In this document: positions 31,741-41,800 of the stretch, one piece after another
Layout: each line of letters begins with the position of its first letter
Numbering within the stretch: the first letter of the stretch is position 1
Assembly (NCBI GenBank): GCA_001839685.1
Contig: MLAK01000873.1
Coordinates: 1 to 51,882, forward strand
DNA length: 51,882 bases
Source of the DNA: Tritrichomonas foetus
Lineage: Eukaryota; Parabasalia; Tritrichomonadida; Tritrichomonadidae
Direction of reading: 5' to 3'
Translations under genes and position numbers: made by a program
The notes under the pieces: model-generated
The model's input: only the letters and a program-made list of their open reading frames with translations
Told to the model about the DNA's origin: nothing
Databases searched by the model: none

Positions 31741-32172
31741 ATGTCAGGTCGCGGACAAGTCGGAAATAAAGTTGGAGGAAAGGGAACATGGCGTAGGAAA
31801 ACAAAGAAAGTTTCAAAGAACGCTAATCAAGAAGGCCAAAAAGTTTGGCTCGCCGCTCAACGCCTTGGATGCAGAGATCTTGGTGAAATCGACTCAGCTT
31901 CAATCATGATCCATAACGAAGAAGAGGCTCTTTCATTCGCAAAACCACAGCTCTCTTTCAACATGCACGCTAACACTTATGTTATTATGGGACAACCAGA
32001 AAAGAAGAAGATGGCAGACGTTATCACCGATCTTATCTCAAACATAGATTTCTCTAAGTTTAAGAAGGATTCTGGTGACAAAGAAAACGATCTTGGTGAT
32101 GTTCCAGCAGATGTTGACTTTAGCAAGCCAGAGGGTGAAGAGAATAAAGAAGCCGCCCCAGCAAGTGAATAA
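31741..32172 (+). CDS. Nascent polypeptide-associated complex subunit beta (BTF3-like)
   Basis: 143 residues, near the family's usual 150-160. The ribosome-binding motif RRKTKK is at residues 18-23 after a Gly-rich start. The NAC domain follows (about 40-95): IMIHNEEEALSFAKPQLSF and ANTYVIMGQPEKKKMADVI, matching the beta-barrel in which beta pairs with alpha. NAC binds nascent chains at the ribosome exit and guides signal recognition particle use. The acidic C-terminus is typical. The ATG at 31741 follows GGCCTTTTTC. The stop TAAA overlaps the UAAA polyadenylation signal known in Trichomonas vaginalis. Codons are GC-richer than average for the window. Confidence 0.93.
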   Translation: MSGRGQVGNKVGGKGTWRRKTKKVSKNANQEGQKVWLAAQRLGCRDLGEIDSASIMIHNEEEALSFAKPQLSFNMHANTYVIMGQPEKKKMADVITDLISNIDFSKFKKDSGDKENDLGDVPADVDFSKPEGEENKEAAPASE

Positions 32173-32643
32173 ACAAGCAGTTTTTCTTAACAGATTACAA
32201 GATATGACCTTCTTTTATCTTTTTTCCTTTTCATCATTTTTTTTCAGATTTTTTTTTTTTTATCGTTATCGATAGAAATTGGAAACGTCAATTTTTGACC
32301 TAAGTTCCGATGAAATTGAGTAAGTTTGTTAAGGTTATTGCAGAAAAAATCGATTTGATCTTTGGTTAATTTTAACCATGACGATAAAATATTATAATAA
32401 TGAAGTGAGATAAAAATAAACATCAGAAAATTGTCTATCAATCTGATAATGTAAAAATAACCATATCTGCATTTATAACCAATAAAATACATATTTTATC
32501 AGCATTCCAAATAAAACATCGCAACTTAAAAACAAGAATAGGTATTTTATACTATTCCACCACTTATTTCATTTTGTTAGAAATTCTGAAAAAACGTTTT
32601 TTTACAGCCGTTTTTTTTAAATTCCAAAAAAACAGACAAAAGC
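32173..32643. other. Intergenic spacer upstream of RSPH1
   Basis: 471 bp, with pyrimidine-rich tracts after the NAC stop, a TTGACCTA site (32295-32302) and GCCGTTTTTTTT about 35 bp before the RSPH1 start. No gene seen. Confidence 0.4.
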
Positions 32644-33399
32644 ATGGCAGACTTCGACGAGGAAGAGGATGCTCTCGACATTGGCACATACGAAGGAGAG
32701 CGCGATGACGCAGGGCAGCGATCTGGCCTCGGTAAGATGATGTTTAAAAATGGCGATATTTATGAAGGAATGTACCTCCACGGAATGAGGAATGGTAAAG
32801 GCAAATATTCCTGGAAGAAGGGTGGCATGTACGAAGGCGAATATTTGAATCACAAAAGACACGGTTTCGGAATTATGCATTATCCAGACGGATCTGTCTA
32901 TCAAGGAATATGGTTCGAGGGCTGGCGTCACGGCAAAGGAATCTACACGTATCCAAACGGAGACACCTACGAAGGTGACTGGGAATATGGCCGCAGGCAT
33001 GGTCATGGAACATATACTGTCGAAAAAGACGGATCCATCATGGAAGGCGAATATCGAAGAGGAAGGCGCCACGGCTTGATGAAATGGACGCTCAAAAGTG
33101 GATTGATATATACCGGAATATTCCAGAACGACCAGCCGCTTGGTCGTGGAAAGTGGGAGGTCGACGGAAAGGGGCTGGCCCAGCATGGCGAATATGCACG
33201 AATCGAAGGCGAAATTGAAGAAGAAGAGGAGCAGCCAGAGGAGATCGAGGAGGAGGACCTCGACGAAGTGGCCGAGCCCGAAGAAGAGCGGCCAACGAAA
33301 GTTCCAACAGTGTGGATGCCAGATGTTGAACTCATGCGTGACTTCGACGAGCTCAACCAAGTGCCGTCGTGGTACCTCATGCAGACAGGTGACGAATAA
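32644..33399 (+). CDS. RSPH1: Radial spoke head protein 1 homologue (MORN repeats)
   Basis: 251 residues. After an acidic start comes IGTYEGERDDAGQRSGLGK, the start typical of RSPH1, then six further MORN units (for example YEGMYLHGMRNGKGKYSW, YEGDWEYGRRHGHGTYT) to about residue 175. The RSPH1 feature after the repeats, GKWEVDGKGLAQHGEY, is also present, followed by a long Glu-rich stretch. In motile cilia and flagella RSPH1 sits in the head of the radial spokes, which contact the central pair and regulate dynein. It is shorter than the roughly 310-residue human protein at the C-terminus. The stop TAAA overlaps a likely polyadenylation signal. Confidence 0.9.
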   Translation: MADFDEEEDALDIGTYEGERDDAGQRSGLGKMMFKNGDIYEGMYLHGMRNGKGKYSWKKGGMYEGEYLNHKRHGFGIMHYPDGSVYQGIWFEGWRHGKGIYTYPNGDTYEGDWEYGRRHGHGTYTVEKDGSIMEGEYRRGRRHGLMKWTLKSGLIYTGIFQNDQPLGRGKWEVDGKGLAQHGEYARIEGEIEEEEEQPEEIEEEDLDEVAEPEEERPTKVPTVWMPDVELMRDFDELNQVPSWYLMQTGDE

Positions 33400-33483
33400 A
33401 TTATATCTGATGGTTTTCATATATTAAAAATAAGTTCTTTGTCAAACAATTGGCTTTGCTTTTGCTTTGTTTTTCTCTAGAGT

Positions 33484-33614
33484 TGTTTTATGTTTATACT
33501 TTATGTTTTATGTTTTGTGTTTGTGTGTATGTTTTTGATTTATGTTTTATGTTTTGTGTTTATGTTTTATGTTTTGTGTTTATACTTTATGGTTTTTGTT
33601 TGTGTTTTATGTTT
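33484..33614 (+). repeat. TTTATGTTTTGTG tandem repeats left of the gap
   Basis: Irregular tandem units of about 18-20 bases built on TTTATGTTTTATGTTTTGTG and running into the gap. Confidence 0.85.
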
Positions 33615-34586
33615 NNNNNNNNNNNNNNNNNNNNNNNNNNNNNNNNNNNNNNNNNNNNNNNNNNNNNNNNNNNNNNNNNNNNNNNNNNNNNNNNNNNNNN
33701 NNNNNNNNNNNNNNNNNNNNNNNNNNNNNNNNNNNNNNNNNNNNNNNNNNNNNNNNNNNNNNNNNNNNNNNNNNNNNNNNNNNNNNNNNNNNNNNNNNNN
33801 NNNNNNNNNNNNNNNNNNNNNNNNNNNNNNNNNNNNNNNNNNNNNNNNNNNNNNNNNNNNNNNNNNNNNNNNNNNNNNNNNNNNNNNNNNNNNNNNNNNN
33901 NNNNNNNNNNNNNNNNNNNNNNNNNNNNNNNNNNNNNNNNNNNNNNNNNNNNNNNNNNNNNNNNNNNNNNNNNNNNNNNNNNNNNNNNNNNNNNNNNNNN
34001 NNNNNNNNNNNNNNNNNNNNNNNNNNNNNNNNNNNNNNNNNNNNNNNNNNNNNNNNNNNNNNNNNNNNNNNNNNNNNNNNNNNNNNNNNNNNNNNNNNNN
34101 NNNNNNNNNNNNNNNNNNNNNNNNNNNNNNNNNNNNNNNNNNNNNNNNNNNNNNNNNNNNNNNNNNNNNNNNNNNNNNNNNNNNNNNNNNNNNNNNNNNN
34201 NNNNNNNNNNNNNNNNNNNNNNNNNNNNNNNNNNNNNNNNNNNNNNNNNNNNNNNNNNNNNNNNNNNNNNNNNNNNNNNNNNNNNNNNNNNNNNNNNNNN
34301 NNNNNNNNNNNNNNNNNNNNNNNNNNNNNNNNNNNNNNNNNNNNNNNNNNNNNNNNNNNNNNNNNNNNNNNNNNNNNNNNNNNNNNNNNNNNNNNNNNNN
34401 NNNNNNNNNNNNNNNNNNNNNNNNNNNNNNNNNNNNNNNNNNNNNNNNNNNNNNNNNNNNNNNNNNNNNNNNNNNNNNNNNNNNNNNNNNNNNNNNNNNN
34501 NNNNNNNNNNNNNNNNNNNNNNNNNNNNNNNNNNNNNNNNNNNNNNNNNNNNNNNNNNNNNNNNNNNNNNNNNNNNNNNNNNNNNN
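33615..34586. other. Assembly gap (972 N)
   Basis: 972 consecutive unresolved bases. Tandem repeats of different sequence on both sides explain why the assembly failed here. Apparent frames across it are artefacts. Confidence 1.
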
Positions 34587-34654
34587 GAATGAAACACATA
34601 CAAGAATGAAACACATACAAGAATGAAACACATACAAGAATGAAACACATACAA
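34587..34654 (+). repeat. 17-bp tandem repeat right of the gap
   Basis: Four perfect copies of GAATGAAACACATACAA followed by a decayed partial copy. The array begins at the gap edge, so its full length is unknown. Confidence 0.95.
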
Positions 34655-36135
34655 GAATGAGTTATATTCAAGGAAAATGAATCACTAATGGAAAAATAAA
34701 GAATAGACGATTTGAAAATGAAAACTATTTTAAAATGAGCTATTCATGTGTTTGCTAACTTATATTGTCTTCATTTCTCATTTATTCTAATTTTTGCTGA
34801 CAACAACAACATATCTATATGGCTTGTAAAAATTTATTATAATATATTTGTTTTCCTATCACTAAAGTCAAGAATTCCTTAGTTAGATAATCATTATAAA
34901 GGTGTGCTTGATCATATAAAGAAATTTTATTCAGAGTTCAAAAAGAAATGAATCCTTTTTAAACTAGCTGACACATAAGCAATCAGAACTCAAAGGACAA
35001 TATTTATTTTTGTAAAAGATTTCTTTAAAGAAAAGTTTCTACCATATAAATAGCGAACATTCTCTATGTATGGTTATATTAGCTTTTTGGCAACCCAATT
35101 TATGAAAAAATTACATTGAATACGACCAAAATTATGGATGAAAGTGATACTTGCACAAATTTCGATTTCATTGGTTCTTCAATTCATAAAAATATAATTA
35201 ACAATTCTTCATATTTAGCCAAAACCCAAACGATAATTTCATCAAGAATTGGAGAATAGAACTGAAAGGATACATTAAAAAATATTTATCGCCAAAATAC
35301 AGGTCGTCATCAATTATAAAATAATCTAAATTTATCCTTCTGAGATCAGATTCAAAGAGTAGCCATTATAACCTTGATTATGTACCATTTCTAATTAATT
35401 ACACTCATGATGCAAAAAACTTTCATTGTGGCAAAAAAGTCCCTCAACTACAACCCACATTTTAAATAATTTTATATTTTTAAAGTTGAAATAATCGAGA
35501 ATTCACTATTGGAGAGTGAATGGTCCTAAACGAAATGAAAATTATCTCTGAATAGGAAACATGCGCACATTATTTATCAATATGTGAGGAACTCTCTTTG
35601 TAATCCTTTATTCAAGGTATTACCTGGAAACCAAATATATGTCATCTTTCTCTTTCTTCAAACTCAAAGAAAACTCACAATTAAAATCTCAAAACTAAAA
35701 CGAAAACTAAATAATTAAAATTAAAATAAGGAAAGAATGATTAGTTTCATTACTTTTGATTTAGATGTCATTCTAGAAGGGAACTAACGCTCAATATTAG
35801 ACAGAATAAACTATTTCTACAATTTTAATAAAAATCTATTGAAGATTAACATGATAATATAATAGCTTTAATGAATAATCTACATTTACTAAAAAACAAA
35901 CATTTTTTGTAATTAATCAATCTTGCTGAGATTGGCGAGTCAAATAAAAATGTGTACTGGATAAACATTAAGTCTCTTTCCAACATTCTATTCTCTATCA
36001 TGTCTTTGATGCTACTTGTAGTATTAATTTCATTTGAAAGTGCTTGATTAATGAAAGAAACCAAAAAATTGATTTTTTTGAGTATCATTCATTTTCTTCA
36101 TTTTCTACTTTATTTAATCATCATCTTTGATGCTA
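34655..36135. other. Intergenic region right of the gap
   Basis: About 1.5 kb without a supported gene. A 41-codon ATG frame at 35134-35259 (plus) and an 80-codon ATG frame at 35846-36088 (minus, just downstream of the next gene's stop) show no recognisable features. Confidence 0.4.
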
Positions 36136-36771
36136 TTATGATGAATTCTCATTTTCACTTCCTTCGTTTTCACTTCCTTCATTTTCACTTCCTTCGTTTT
36201 CACTTCCTTCGTTTTCACTTCCTTCATTTTCACTTCCTTCATTTCCACTTCCTTCGTTTTCACTTCCTTCGTTTTCAGCTTTGGTAAAATCAAATTTAAG
36301 TTGACTTTGTGGCACAGTCTTGGTTTCTGAAACAGAGTCTTCTTTTGGACGAATTGAATTATTGTTAAAAAAGTGAAATTTAAAATCATATTTTGGCAGG
36401 TCGAATGAATTCTGTTTTTCTTGTTCTTTTGTTTCTTCTGTTCCTGTCTCGACTTTTTCAATAGTCTGATGATTCTGAGGAACATATTTCGGCTCTGTAT
36501 CGAATGGCTCGAGGGGAAAATCGAGAGGATCCGTCATAACTTCGTTTTCGTTAGTTTTCCGCAGAGAAAAATCCGTTTGTGTTGAAGAATCGGCAAGCTG
36601 GCTTGATTGATTTGTTGCAAAGCGAACTTTTTTGACTTGATGATCAAAATGATAAGAATCTGGACCAGAAAAATATGGCGTAATTTTTTGAGGGTCAACT
36701 TTCTTGACAGGTTTCATCCATTCGAATAAGGTGTTGATAAAACCTGGAATCATTCGATGTGAATATATCAT
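36136..36771 (-). CDS. Protein with ENEGS repeat tail, 211 residues
   Basis: Starts at ATG 36771 (MIYSHRMIPGF). Residues 1-165 are polar with no clear fold. SSTQTD (62-67) matches the TQT core of dynein light chain LC8-binding motifs. Two short aromatic motifs, DFKFHFF and LKFDF, precede the tail. The tail is about eight repeats of Glu-Asn-Glu-Gly-Ser with one Gly variant, encoded by a 15-bp tandem repeat. The tail is strongly acidic and surely disordered. Family unknown; the repeat number probably varies between strains. Confidence 0.65.
   Translation of the reverse strand: MIYSHRMIPGFINTLFEWMKPVKKVDPQKITPYFSGPDSYHFDHQVKKVRFATNQSSQLADSSTQTDFSLRKTNENEVMTDPLDFPLEPFDTEPKYVPQNHQTIEKVETGTEETKEQEKQNSFDLPKYDFKFHFFNNNSIRPKEDSVSETKTVPQSQLKFDFTKAENEGSENEGSGNEGSENEGSENEGSENEGSENEGSENEGSENENSS
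36151..36279 (-). repeat. 15-bp coding minisatellite
   Basis: About 8.5 copies of TTTTCACTTCCTTCG with G/A variation at the last position and one T-to-C change. Near identity between units indicates recent expansion. Confidence 0.95.
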
Positions 36772-37239
36772 TTTTTATATCACATTTCATTACAGCTTTT
36801 TGATGAAATCACTTTTTAATTGATTATATGCCCAAATCACTTTCTTCATTACAGGTCAAGATTTCTTCCAAATTTATATAGCAAGATTGGTGATATCGAT
36901 AAACAGTTGATAAAGAAAGTCTAAATAGATTCAATAATGATTTTTCGAATAAAAAATATTTTGAAAAAATAGCATATGTTAATTACTCACAAGGAAATTC
37001 ATAATTGTTCATTTTTACATAATTTTAAACATTAAATATGCAATAATTTTTGATTGCTCAAAAACTTACCATGACTTATTTGGTCGATCGGCCATAACAT
37101 TAATTAATATCACCACATTTCTATCCAAATGTTACATTCATGATATAATAAAGAGGATGTCAGCAGATTTGAAAAAAGTCACCTCAATTTGAATGATTGT
37201 GTGAATTATTTCACTTTCCAATAAGGTCAATTTTTTTAT
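36772..37239. other. Intergenic spacer
   Basis: 468 bp between two minus-strand genes. It contains TATTTGGTC (37077-37085) about 300 bp upstream of the repeat-tail gene. No gene seen. Confidence 0.4.
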
Positions 37240-38595
37240 TTATTGCTGTGGCAATTCATTATTATTATCATCGAACATTCTTAAGTAGTAAGGTGCACTC
37301 CACCAATCAGGAAAACTTTCCCATAAAATTGGAACGTGATTTTCATCAAAAGTCAGAAAAGAAAAATCATCAGCTGCACATTTCAAAAATGGCTTGGATT
37401 TATGATAATTAAAAAGGGTCACAACTTCAATTTCACCTTTCTTTGGATCAGCTCTGGTGAATTCAGGATGCCTACAAACAACAATAGTCCCATCAATACA
37501 AATTGCCACAAAAATTTTTGGTTCATGCATTTGAAGGAGTGAAATTATATTTTTGTCGTTTTGAATTGAAACATGAAGTTGAGGACGTATAAAATCTGGA
37601 GTGTAAGAATGAATATCTTTTCCACCACAGAATATTAAAGTATTAGTATTTGTAATATTTTGTAAATCTGTAATACTAACATGTGATGTAAAAACATCTT
37701 TTGGATCAGCAATTGCTAAATCGGAATTAATTTTTAGACCTAAAATTTTCTTAGTATCAGCTGAAACACAATACAAATACAAAAATGGTGATTGTGGGAA
37801 TAGATTCAAAAAGACCAAATGATTTACATTTGAGTAAATTTGATAGAAGGCATGTTTTGAGTCAGTTTCAAGTTTCCCAATTAATAAACCACTTTCTGTA
37901 GATAGGGCGATAATGTTGTATTGGAAAATAAGGCAAACTGGAAGGGAAGGATATTCCGAATCAAATAATAAAACAATTTCATCTTGATTATTTTCAATAG
38001 AGTTATTATTCACAATATTACTTCCACAATCATTACTCAAATTTTCATTATTGATATCATTTGAATTGGTTTCACATGAATTATTATTTTCTGAGATGTT
38101 ATTATCAATGGTGCTATTATGATTACAGTTGTTGTTAGGTGAAAATCGAATAAGATAAACAGATGAATTTGTTGTTGCAACTAAAAATGAACTCTCGTCA
38201 ATTTTTGCTGCAAGTCTAGGATTTTGGATTTGAAAGTCTCTGAAACAGAATTTATCGTTTTCATATGATACTAAATACACTATATTTTTGTTTGTAACTA
38301 CCAAAAATGAGTTCTTGGAAAATTCGCAGACGGATATAATTTCGGTATTATGAAGTTGGGCTTGACACGGAATTTCAGGTAGAATGTGTGAAAGCGCCAA
38401 AAATTCACCATCTCTGGAAATAAACGCATATATTGGTGGCTTATTTAAATCATTTTCAAAAATCAAAGGTATTAAAAAATCCGGAGAAAAATCTAACTGA
38501 TCTGATATTTTGGTTGATGTGAATAGTTTGTCAATTTCTCGACTCCAATGCTGCTCGCGGTAATCTGGAGGAACAGATGATCCATTTGTCCCCAT
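37240..38595 (-). CDS. Probable beta-propeller protein, 451 residues
   Basis: The first in-frame ATG is 38595 (MGTNGSSVPPD); the upstream TTG is not used here. The chain is a succession of short beta strands with hydrophobic alternation (FLVVTNKNIVYLVSYE, FLVATTNSSVYLIRF, KIFVAICIDGTIVVC), as in WD-like propellers, without clear GH/WD signatures. A roughly 60-residue Asn-rich insertion interrupts it at about residues 160-220. MGTNGS fits the myristoylation consensus, less convincingly than the small protein at 10882. Likely a protein-interaction scaffold; partner unknown. TATATGGTC lies 30 bp upstream of the start. Confidence 0.65.
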   Translation of the reverse strand: MGTNGSSVPPDYREQHWSREIDKLFTSTKISDQLDFSPDFLIPLIFENDLNKPPIYAFISRDGEFLALSHILPEIPCQAQLHNTEIISVCEFSKNSFLVVTNKNIVYLVSYENDKFCFRDFQIQNPRLAAKIDESSFLVATTNSSVYLIRFSPNNNCNHNSTIDNNISENNNSCETNSNDINNENLSNDCGSNIVNNNSIENNQDEIVLLFDSEYPSLPVCLIFQYNIIALSTESGLLIGKLETDSKHAFYQIYSNVNHLVFLNLFPQSPFLYLYCVSADTKKILGLKINSDLAIADPKDVFTSHVSITDLQNITNTNTLIFCGGKDIHSYTPDFIRPQLHVSIQNDKNIISLLQMHEPKIFVAICIDGTIVVCRHPEFTRADPKKGEIEVVTLFNYHKSKPFLKCAADDFSFLTFDENHVPILWESFPDWWSAPYYLRMFDDNNNELPQQ

Positions 38596-38624
38596 TCCCA
38601 ATATCCATCAACTTTTTAAATACT

Positions 38625-38633
38625 TATATGGTC
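38625..38633 (+). promoter_or_regulatory. Candidate TATATGGTC motif
   Basis: Exact copy 30 bp upstream of the propeller gene start, inverted relative to that gene. Confidence 0.35.
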
Positions 38634-38842
38634 TACTCAGATCATTTTTCAATACATTGTAACCTATTCAAAATTTCTATCGTAGCTTAAATGATAAAAT
38701 GTGATTATTTTGACCTAGGCTGATTAGAGTGATTCATATTTATCACAATTATATGTCAAGTAGATCAAACTTTTTAATATTAAATACGTTTTCAAAGATA
38801 AATATATATATCATTTATTAACAAATAAAAACATTTTAAATT

Positions 38843-41800
38843 TTATACTTTCATAGTAGATGACCGTGACTTTTCCTGACGATGAAGGACAATTGGTGCA
38901 ACAGGAAGTCTGATATTTTGTGAATTAATTGATCTCACTTGTTTTTCTATTTTTGAAATTACACCATTAATTCTCATTCTGTAAACATCAACTTCAGATA
39001 AAACTCTAGAAATTTCTCTTTGAAGAGAATTCATTTCCTCTTCACATGTCATAACAATAGATCTTTTTTCTTTAATTGCACGAAGTGTGTTAAACCTTGT
39101 TTTTAACTTGAATAAATAATTCATGTGATTTTCAACACGTTGTTTCATAGAATCCAAATTTTTCTGTGAAAACATTTCATTGTATCTGGAAATACTTTTG
39201 TTTGTGAAATCGATTTCTAATTGCACAAATGCATTTTGCCTTAAAGTTTCATTGATAACTGCACGATCGGATTTCAATGACCAACATAATGATTGGACAT
39301 CGGATCGTGGTTCATATGCCATTCCAGTTAGTTCACTTGTTAGAGTATCAATCATGTATTGTTGATCGGAAATTTGTGCAGAAAGCATATCACATTCAAC
39401 TGAAAGATCTTTCAAGTGATTATATATTGATTCTTTTTGGTCAATTTTATGTTGTTTTTTCTCAAGGATACGTGGATCAACAGCTATTTGGGCAGGTTCA
39501 TGCGTTTCAGCAGAATATAGAAGTGGATCAACAATTTTTAGTCGTTTTAATAAAGAATTTATATCTAATTGTTTTCTAACATTCGTCATTTTAATAATAC
39601 GAAGTTCAAGTTTGGTTTTTTGTAGCATTGTTGTTAAATCACGCTGTTCTTGTTTCATTAAGAAATTCTTTGGATTCTTTTTACTGTTATTAATAATTTC
39701 GAGACGAAGCTGCTCCAATGAAGGAATCGCTTCAGTTTGTGATGAATTATCATCTTTTTCTTGTGGTATATAAACGTTTAAATCAAATGATTTTACATTC
39801 TTTACTAATTCAAAATGACTTCTTAGGTAATTTCGTTTCTGCCTTTTCACCTGAAGCTGTCTTTGTAATGTGATAATGGATATTTCAAGTTCATCAAGTT
39901 GATTATGTGAATTATGTATTGAATCATTAATTTTATCAGTCATTTTGAAACGTTCTAATTCTTCATTCAAAATAGCAGCTGCAATTGTTCGAAGTGATTC
40001 TTCAGTTTGTGTAGTCATGTTATGATGTTCAACAATGAAATTTGATGAATCAGAATTGAAATCAGAATCAAATAAACTTTGTGAAGTGGGATAATCTCTT
40101 GAACGTTTAGGAATAAGTAGAATATTTCTTTCTGGTTTTGACATGTGTCGGATCTTATTTGTGCTCGTTAATTGTTGAATATATTTATCAGGGAAATGTG
40201 TAGAATAATGTCTTCTTGGTTGGCGAGTACCATCAAAGCTGTCATTTTGTTGGTGTAATTCATTTTGGTTATCACTGATATGTTGCACTTGTTTGGTTTT
40301 ATGATTACTTTCAATTTGTTTGGAACTGAAATCCAAATCGTATTGATTCTGATTTGACTCATCTTTGGAGATATGATAATCATGCTTTGATCGATTTCCA
40401 TCAGTAATATGTTTTCCTGATTGATTTTTATGATTATTAGATGATTTTTCATCAACAGTACTACGATCATAGTCACTTGATGAATACTGTTTATGATGGT
40501 TGTATGATTTATTCGATTTCTCTGATTTATTAGCATGGCTTGAATAAGAATAAGAATCGTTTCTTGCTGAGTTATCGGTATTTGAGTATGATTTTGACCT
40601 GTTTTCTAAATCCGATGGCTCTCCAGAATATTCAGAATATTCAGAATATTTTGAATATTTCTGCGAGCTTTTCCTATCATAGGAATCATGATCATCAATT
40701 TTATTTAACTTACTGGAGTTTTTGGATGAATCACTGCTGCTGTATTGATTGTTTTTACCATTCTCACCTTTGAATTTAGATTTTGAGGCGTGAATTGATT
40801 TATTACCCTTTTGTGAATGATTTTTACGACTGCTGCTTGAAGAACTTGAATCATTTTCTTCAAGTTGTTGATAATTATCAGTTTTACCCTTTGAAAAGTT
40901 TTCAGATCCTTCACTCAATATTGAATTACTGGAACTTTCATTTGAATTGTCTTTTTCAGAGTTTTTATCATAATTTTTGTCATTTTTATCACTTTGTCTA
41001 TTTTCTTCTTTCTTCTTTTTCTTTTTTCCTTTCTCTATGTTATGGCTTGAATCATTACTACTTTTTCCTATTTGACTTTTACTTACTTCTGTGTCTTCTT
41101 TTTCATTTTCATTATCTTCATTCTTTGCAGCTTCCTCTTTCTCTTGATTTTCATTTTCATTTTGACTGTTTTCTTTTTTATGATTAACTTTTTTATGATT
41201 TTCACGATTTTCACTTTCATTTCTATTTTCATAATTTTCGGTGTTAGTTACTTTTTCATCATTTAAATTCGCTGATTCATTTAAAGGATCAATTAAAGAT
41301 TGATCATGAATTTTCTTTAAATGTTGAAGAACTTTCCTTCTCTTTTTATCGAATGCATTTGAAAAAGTTCTCTTTTTCTTGGGTATTGGTGTGATTTTAT
41401 TAGCTGAATCTTGAATATGTGATATCATTGAAGAATTTGAAAATTTTGGTTTTATTTCAGTTGCTGTTACATTTGTAAAAGTGGTTTTATTATTTTTGTT
41501 TTTCTTGTTTTCACCCTTAGTTTGATTGAAAGCTGTGTAATGTATAGTATTTCGTTGATTTATAGAATCACTTGAATATTCACAAATTGTTGAAAGGCTT
41601 CCTGTTGATGCATTTGAGCTAAGTTCGATTTCGAAAGCATTGAAAAAAGATTCTGGCTGAATTCCTTTATGAGTATTTTCATCAATTTGATGTTTGAAAT
41701 TTTCGAAATCATATTTATCTTTTCTAAGGCGTCCACATACATTTAAAAGATCAGTAAACTTTTTATAAAGATGTGAGATAGTAGTAGATGACTTTGATCG

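Noticed and set aside
31682..31909. 75-codon frame overlapping the NAC beta gene
   Set aside because: Different frame; NAC beta in the other frame is certain.
32617..33420. 267-codon minus-strand frame opposite RSPH1
   Set aside because: The plus strand encodes clear MORN repeats; the antisense frame has no recognisable feature.
33450..34671. Several long reading frames on both strands across the gap
   Set aside because: They consist almost wholly of unresolved bases and tandem repeat.
35134..35259. 41-codon plus-strand frame with ATG
   Set aside because: Too short and featureless to support; could be a gene relic.
35846..36088. 80-codon minus-strand frame just downstream of the ENEGS-repeat gene
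   Set aside because: It has an ATG but no recognisable domain or composition distinct from intergenic DNA; possible but unsupported.
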